The notes below the pieces were generated by a model. It saw only the letters and a list, made by a program, of their open reading frames with translations. It was not told the origin of the DNA and did not search any database. A program made the translations under genes and the position numbers. A DNA stretch of 64,000 bases. Source: Beta vulgaris subsp. vulgaris (lineage: Eukaryota; Streptophyta; Magnoliopsida; Caryophyllales; Amaranthaceae). Each line of letters starts with the position of its first letter. Position 1 is the first letter of the stretch. Location of the stretch: positions 8,531,531 to 8,595,530 of the forward strand of contig NC_079206.1 in assembly GCF_026745355.1 (NCBI RefSeq), given 5' to 3'. Shown piece after piece: positions 14,841 to 23,400 of this stretch.

Positions 14841-16568
14841 ATATGTATATATATATGTATATATACATATATATTCATATGTATACATGTATATATAGAT
14901 TAAAAGATAGATGGTGAATCCCTTGATTAGTGTTGAAATTATCATTCCCAATATATAGACTTACAAACTAGGTAAATACACTAAGATAAATAAGGAAGGG
15001 GAATACTATAACAGACTAACTATAAATACAATATATACAATCTAATACACCCCCGCAGTCGGAGTGGGAGGCGAACAGGCGTTCAGGCTGGATCGGAACT
15101 GAGTAAAAAGATGTCGCGGAAGCCCTTTTATGAAGATATCGACGTACTGGTGCTCAGAAGGGACATGGAAGACACGTATATGACCAACCTGAACTCTCTC
15201 ACGAACAAAATGGATCTCAAGTTCAAGATGTTTCGTTCGTTGATGCTGAAAGGGGTTGCTAGAGAGATACACAGCGAAATTTTGTCACAGAAAACCATAG
15301 TGACAGTACGAATAGGCAAGTGAACCTCAAGGAGGAGGTTGCAAAGCCAACTAGTCTCTGCTACAGCATTGGCAACACCACGATACTCAGCTTCGGCACT
15401 AGAGCAACACACAGTAGCTTGTCTTTTGGAGGACCAGGAGACAAGGTTATCAACAAGAAAAACACAGTACCCCGAGGTAGATCGTCTAAAGTCAGAACAT
15501 CCGGCCCAGTCAGCATCAGAATAGGCAGTCAGAGTATGGACTTAGAGGCCGAAAGACTAAGTCCATGAGGAAGAGTACCTTTCACATAACGAAGCGCCCG
15601 TTTAAGGAAGTAAAAATGAGGCTCACAGGGGCATGCATGAAGAGGCAGATCTGCTGAACCGCATAGGCAAGATCAGGCCGAGTGAAGGTGAGATACTGGA
15701 GAGCACCGGCAAGACTGCGATAAAGAGTGGGGTCCTTGACAGGAGGACCATCAGTGGCACTTAGCTTAGAGGAGGTGTCCACAGGGGTAGTGACTGGATT
15801 GCACACTGTCATAGACGCACGAGCTAAGATGTCTTTGGCATACAGTGCCAGTGATAGAAAAAGACCTGTAGAGGTACGAGTAGTAGTAATACCAAGAAAG
15901 TGATGAAGGGAGCCAAGATCAGTCATAGCAAACTCAGTAGACAATGTACCAATAATACTATCAAGGAGAGGCGTGCTAGAAGCAGTTAGAATAATATCAT
16001 CAACATAAAGCAAAAGATAAGCGATCTGGGTGATTAATAGAGATGTGTCACATGAGCTGCTGCAAAAGCCTTGAGATAAAACAAAGTTAGCAAACCGCTG
16101 ATACCAAGCACGAGGTGCTTGCTTGAGGCCATAGAGAGATTTGCGGAGCTGACAAACATGATGATGAGTAGTGGAATCAACAAAGCCAGGGGTTGATGCA
16201 TATGAACAGTTTCCTTCAAGTCACCATGAAGGAAGGCGTTCTTGACATCCAACTGATGGATAGGCAAGAACTAGTGACAGCAAGACCAAGGACAATACAA
16301 TGGTGGTCGGTTTGACAACCGGACTGAAAGACTCATCACAATCAAGACCAACCTGTTGATTCTTACCATTACCAACTAGACGAGCTTTATAGCGAGCCAG
16401 AGAGCCATCAGAGTGAAATTTGTGACGATATAACCACAAACTCCGAATAATATGAGCACCTGGAGGCCGAGGTACTAAATCCCACCAAGTATGATTATCA
16501 ATAAGAGCACGATATTCGTCCTGTATTCCAGTTAGAGTCACGGAGGGCCAAAAGGTGGGATTTAGGAA

Positions 16569-16620
<52 letters not shown>

Positions 16621-19600
16621 GGGGAGGTGGTGGCAAGGAGGTTTAGGATACGACGAGGTTTAAAAATCCCATTTTGAGCTCTAGTAGTAATGGTGCGAGG
16701 GGGAGACGGAGGGGGTGGAGGTGGTGGTTGCAAAGGGGAAGGAGAAGGTGGCAGAGGGGAAGAAGGAGGAGGATGAGGAGGGGAAGAGGGAGTGGAGGTG
16801 GTTGAGGGTGGCGTCGATGGTGGCGAGGGGATGGGGGGAGATGGGCGTGGGGAGGTGGGAGGAATAGGGTGAGTGGTGGGGGGCTGAGGTGTGGGCTAGG
16901 CTTTGGGTTGGGTGGGGGTGGTAGGAGGCAAAAGGGAGGGGAGAAGGCATGGGGGGAATGGGAGATGGGAGAGGGAGCGGAGAAGTCCAGATCGAGGAAC
17001 ATGTAGGGGGAGTGGGAAGGAGGAGTGGATGGGAGATCACGGAAGGGGAAGACGAGTTCATCAAACGTGACATGACGTGATAAAATCACCTTACTCGAAG
17101 AGATATCGAGACATCGATAGCCACGATAGTTGGAAGGATAGCCAAGAAAGACACATTTAGTGGAGCGTGGAGCAAGTTTGTGGGGACGTTTGGCGAAGAG
17201 ATTGGGGTAACCCAATCACCCAAAGACACGAAGGTAATCATAGGAGGGTTGTTTATGATAGAGAACAAAAGTGGGGAAGCGGAAGCGAAGGGATTTGATG
17301 GGAATAATATTGTGGAGGTAGACAATAGTGCGAAGCGCCTCGACCCAAAAGGAGGGAGGGAGAGAGGCATGATATAGAAGGATAAGCACGATTTCATTCA
17401 AACGACGAATCATGCGTTCAACTTTGCCATTTTGAGAAGAGGTTTGTGGGAAAAAACAGAAAGTGAGTCCATTTGACGTGGCAAACTGATGAAAAGGTGT
17501 ATTGTCAAATTCACGACCCAAGTCACATTGAAAAGATTATTTTATTTGAAGGTTAAATTGGGTGAGAAAAAAGCACGAAATTGCAAGAACTTAGTAAACA
17601 CTTCAGACTTAAACTTAAGAGGATAAACCCATACGTAATGAGTAAAATCATCAATTAACACAAGATAACACTTATAGCCACTTTTTCTGAACAACGGTGA
17701 TGTCCACAAATCACTATGAATGATATCAAAAGGAGCAACAACGGAAGAAGTAGAATCATAAAAAGGAAGTCTTTTATGTTTACTAATTTGACAGGAATTG
17801 CAAAGATAGGAACCACGTCATTTATTACATTGAATGCAAAAATTAATCCTAAGGAAATCAATGACATTGAGACCAGGATGACCAAGTCGTTCGTGCCACA
17901 GATCATGGGAGGAATGAGTGATGTTGGCGAAAGGAGATGAAGATGTGGTGGACGAGACTGGATAAAGATCCCCATTACTGTTGTTCCTCATAAGAATATT
18001 CCCACTCCGAAGGTCCTTCACAGAAAAACCACTAGGGTCAAATTCGATATACACATGATTATCTTTAGGTAGTGTTTGGAAACTTGTATTTCATTTCAAA
18101 TAATGGAATTGAAATCTGGAATTTTAAGTTTGTATTTCAATTTCTAATCAGTGTTTTGTAAAGGGGGTTTGATAGAGCAGAGAGAAACAGAGGTTTCATG
18201 GTGGAGAGAGAAAAAGTGTGGGTTTACTAAAGGGGAGAGAAACAAATATTAGAAAGTGTGGGATTACTCATGGAGTTGGGATATGTATGAGGAGAGAATT
18301 TCAAATGACAAGGTAATAGCTTGAATTTGAAATTCTACTAATATAGGCTTTTGATAAGAATTTGGACAAATTCCATAATTTCAAATTCCATGCCATCCAA
18401 ACAATAGATTTCATCCAAATCCAGGATTTGAAATGAAATCTTGCTATCCAAACACAGCATTAGTGAATTGATGAACGTAGATTAGATTTTTAATGATTTT
18501 AGGAGTGTAAAACACATTTTTAATGACAAAGGGACGGGTGGTGCGTGGTGGGGATATGGGACATTCCAGAGCCAATAACTGGAATATAATTACCATTGTC
18601 AACATATAGAGAATGAATAGTACTCAAATTATATGAATGAACAATAGTACCTGGATCCGCAGTGAGATTAGAGGATGCACCATTATCCATATACCATGAA
18701 TCATCACGTTGTTGTAGTGACATCGTCTGAAAAGCGGCCCCAATATCAGTCGGTTCAAGAGCATCAAAATCAATCAAATGAGATTGACCATAGGCACGGG
18801 ACTGATTTGATTGAGGTCGAGGACATGAACCACGCCAAGGACGAGGCTGCCAAGGAGCTGCCTAGCCACCATATGTGGGATATGGGCACGGTGGAGGTCC
18901 CAGTAGTAGGGATAGGGCCCCACAAGGAGAGGTGAGCAGGCTGACCTGGTGGTTGGTGCGGCAGATGAGCAACAGGTGTGTGGGAGGGCGCATGATGCTG
19001 CGGGTTGGAGCGAGCAAGCTGCTGCCCCCGGTTTTTGCGACCCGCACTTGGTTGGTGGGTGCAGTGGGACGTGGTTGTTGGTGGCTGCGCTGAGAGTCGG
19101 ACCATGACTGAGGGCAGAAGGAGGAGATGTCGGAGCAACCAGAACTGCCGGTGAGGGAGCGACATCGTCGCGAAGAGCTTTACGTTGTTGCTCAAGTTGC
19201 AGCATAATTCTAGTTGTTTCAAAGGACGGAACTTTTTAATTTATGAATAATGACACAACAGTGTCAAATTCCGCCGGTAAACCCCAAACCAATTGAAGAA
19301 CTAACTGTTGTTGTTGAGAAATCGGGCTATCAACATCCGACAATTGACCGGCCAAGTCCTTGAGTCGATGACAATAATCATCAAGAGATGGCATTGAGGC
19401 AAGTTTAAGATTGTTGAACTCATGTTCCAACGTTGCAGCACATGAACCTTTGTTGTTCAGGAATAGGTTCTGAAGTTTCAGCCACGCCGCGTATTAGGCA
19501 GTGGTGTCGGGTTCGAGAATACAAACACAGAGTTCGTCAGAGAGGGAGCGATAAATCCATTGCAATACATGAGAGTCAATCTCGTACCATGAGTCATATT

Positions 19601-20371
19601 CCGGGTCGGTAGTCGAAGGAGATGGCGTGCCATTAATATGCCGAAGGACTTTGTAACCACGAGCATGGAGTTTGAAGAGCTTCAGCCATGCAGAATATGT
19701 AACCTTTGTACCATCTAAGGCACGAACTTTGTGGAGAATATTAGTCACGGTGAATACTGGATGAAGGCTTTTCGAAGAAGGCTGCTCTTTCGGGGCATTA
19801 GTGGGTTGTGCATCGCCGATCATGGAGGCAGAATGCAATAAAGAAAAAAGATAAAAATAAAAAATGGAGTCGGGCTGCCGTAGCTAGCGCCGATAAATAT
19901 AGGAGGAAGGAGAGGCTCTTGATACCATAAAAGATGGTGAATCCCTTGATTAGGGTTGAGATTATCATTCCCAATATATAGACTTACAAACTAGGTAAAT
20001 ACACTAAGATAAATAAGGAAGGGGAATAATATAGCAGACTAACTATAAATACAATATATACAATCTAATATATATATATATATATATATATAGGGGCGAG
20101 ATCACATGAGAATGCTCCTTACATGAGAAATGAGAATAAATCTCAACCACACGATTGGATTAGAGTTACAACACTTGTTCATTAGAGTTATACCTCCCTA
20201 AAAAATTTTGAGCCCAAAAAAAAAAAAATTTTTTTAAACTTTTTTTTTCTTATATTCATTTTTTGGAGTTACATCACTTTTTCGTTAGAGTTACATCACT
20301 TATTCATAAGAGTTATATCGAATAAACTTCATTCTCATTTCTCACATAAGTATGCATTCTCATAGGAACTC

Positions 20372-20435
<64 letters not shown>

Positions 20436-23400
20436 ATATATAATATATATATATATATATATATAATATATATAATATATATATATATATATAATAATTG
20501 AGTTCATATGAGAATGCATACTTATATGAGAAATGAGAATGAATTTTACACGCTATAACTCTTATGAATAAGTGATATAACTCTAATGAAAAAGTGATGT
20601 AACCCCAAAAACAAAATATTTGAAAAAAATAATTCAAAAAAAACAAATTTTTTTTTGAATTCAAAATTTTTTAGAGGGATATAACTCTAATGAATAAGTG
20701 TTGTAACTCTAAACCAATCGTGTGGTTGAGATTTATTCTCATTTCTCATGTAAGGAGCATTCTCATGTGATCCTGCCCCTCTCTCTCTATCTCTCTCTTT
20801 CTCTCTCTCTCTCTCTATATATATATACTCCCTCCGGTCTTTATTAGTTTACTCGTATTCCTTTTCGGGATGTCCCCTATTAATTTACCCCCTTTCTTTT
20901 GTTTTAAAATAATAGTTTTTCTTTCTTTCTTCGACCCACAATATTATTTTTCCTAAAACTCTGTGCAAGTGAACTAATAAAGACCGGAGGAAGTGATGGA
21001 GTGTATGTGTATAATACAATGAAATTCTCCAGTTCATCAAATGGATGTAATTTAGGGTTTTTAGTCAAATTAGAGAAATGAAGGAAGAAACAAATAAATT
21101 AAAACACAAATAGAAGAGATACCATAATATAAGCGTCCACCATCACAACCCTGGTGATTACTATACATGTAAACTCCACCACGAGTATGCGTAGCACCTT
21201 TAAAACCACGCATTCGAAGATCAAGCTTTCGCAGTTGATGGTGGCTCCCACTGGCATTCATAAACACTTCAACACCATTCAACGCAAGCTCGGCATGAGG
21301 TGGAACTGGAGAAAATAGCTCCTCGCAAATTTCAGCAGCAACAGCTCTGACAAGAAATTAATATAATTTGGTTTGATGATTCTCATATCAACAATAACAA
21401 GGGAAAGAAATAACATGTAATATGAACAAGATTATTTGTAAATAAGTAATGGCAAAGATAATTGAGAGTGGGTCGAGCTCTCTAACATTGTGTTTAGACT
21501 TTAGGGGTCGTTTGGTTCAAGATATGGAATGGAAAGGGAATGGATACAAATAGAGGAGGGAAATGGTAACAAAGATGGTTACCTTATTGAGTGTTTGGTT
21601 CAAGTCAAGGAATGAAAATGAAAGGTAGCCATTAACTTCAAGTAATGGATTTTGTTACTTGAGGGGGAGGGAAGGTAACAAATTGGGGGAATCCATTACC
21701 ATCAAGTAATGGTAAGGGATTGATAAGGGGTTGAACCAAACAAGAAGAAAGAGAATCAGTAATTGATTCCGTTTCTTGAAACCCAAAAATAATGAACCAA
21801 ACGACCCCTTAGAGTGACCTACCGGCCATAATAATATAAGACCCATATAAATGAACGTCATCCGTCTCAAAATATTTTTAACAGTTTGAATTGAAACCAG
21901 AATTATGCTCATTTGGTTTTATCATAGTTGTTTCGATATGAATAACACATAGTTTTGATTATTAATATAGAAGATTTTTTTAGAAAAAAAACATCTAAAA
22001 TTTTTTATGTATTAGATAATATTTTGGAATTTACTTACTGCAAGATCTTGTTAACTAATAATTAAGTTCTATAGATAGCCACCAGATTTTTTGACATAGC
22101 GAATACGGCGATAAGGATCGGATCAGTTTTAAACTTAGATTAAAACAAAAACAAAAAAAAAGTTAAGCAAACGACATTATGTCATAAACAAATGGAAAAA
22201 TTGTTAGAAACTACCTATTAAAGATACTTTTTTTTAAAAAACTACCTTATATCATGTTTATTTTACAAAACTACCTTATAAGTGAAAAAATTTTAAAAAG
22301 CACTACCAAATTCAGAATTTACTAATCATGGTTAACTATTTCCTCCAATTATCACTCTAATATAATATTACTAAAATACCCCCTTAATTTACCCCAACCC
22401 CTCTTTGTTAATTTTCCTCACATCAGCGTTTAACTATTAAATATCCCTTAAATCGTTTGCGTAATTTCTTCTCCCAACCTTTTGCTTCACCAATTAATTT
22501 TATGAGTAACAAAAGCAGATACAAATTGGGTTTTTGGTCATGAATTGATGTCGTTGATGATGATGAAGAATATGGTTTGATGATGGTGCAAAGCTTACTG
22601 TACTAGACACTTTTACTGCGGTTTGTTTTTGGGATTGACTTTTGAGGAAGAGAAGGTGTGCTTGTACTTGCCACATGTATATTTGAGAGATAGAGCATCA
22701 AGTGATCAAGAAAGTGATGATATCATATTGTAACGTACTGAATTTAAGGGGTATTTTCATAATCTTATATTAGAGGGATAATTGGATAGAGTAGTTAACC
22801 ATAGTTAGTAAATTCTGAATTTGGTAGTGCTTTTTAAAGTTTTTTCACTTATAAGGTAGTTTTGTAAAATAAACATGATATAAGGTAGTTTTTTAAAAAA
22901 AAGTGTCTTTAATAGGTAGTTTCTAACAATTTTTCCTAAACAAATTTGTAACACAAAACAAAATGATTTATATGCATCATACGTGTCCAAGAACTGGATG
23001 AATCCATAGCCAAAGGGCACTGTGGTTTGATTTATGGCTTCTGAGATAGCAGGAGGTAGTTGAAATTCAACAATCTGGTATTTTTGCTTCCATGCAGTGA
23101 ACCAACGGAGCTCTCTGTAATTACCATCATTGGCAAGCCATATTTTCGGTCGTATCATTATTATCTTTCGGTTCATACAGAACACTTGACAATTGTAACG
23201 CTCCGATCCTTTAATAATAGGCATCCCAAAGCTGCATAATATGCCATTTGTCCAGTTCCCAACCAAAATTTCCTTCAAACATTCCCATCTGCAATTTTTT
23301 TATCATGTGTTGCAATTAATTAATGTGAATTAACTCATAACTCGATTTAATATATTACATGGTTAGGAATGTAAATTAAATAGGTTACTAAATCAGGTCT

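Larger units (their letters stand above)
14912..20072 (-). mobile_element. Ty1/copia retrotransposon, Ale-like, full-length but degraded
   Basis: Two direct 138-bp LTRs (14912-15049 and 19935-20072) flank 4.9 kb of minus-strand gag-pol in the copia order gag, protease, integrase, RT, RNase H. The primer-binding site TGGTATCAAGAGCC lies just inside the right (5') LTR; the purine tract GCGGGGG lies next to the left (3') LTR. The LTRs differ at about 5 of 138 positions. Coding capacity is lost through stops, frameshifts, an (AG)n expansion and a MITE insertion. Target duplications are not recognisable because both flanks are TA repeats. It sits in intron 3 of the NAD+ synthetase gene, in the same transcriptional sense. 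Confidence 0.92.

Noticed and set aside
14438..14951. Open frames up to 159 codons near the copia left LTR
   Set aside because: Microsatellite artefacts like those at 5.6-6.0 kb.
16643..17215. Proline-rich 190-codon frame as a separate gene
   Set aside because: It is the variable linker between integrase and RT of the copia polyprotein, in line with integrase sequence upstream.
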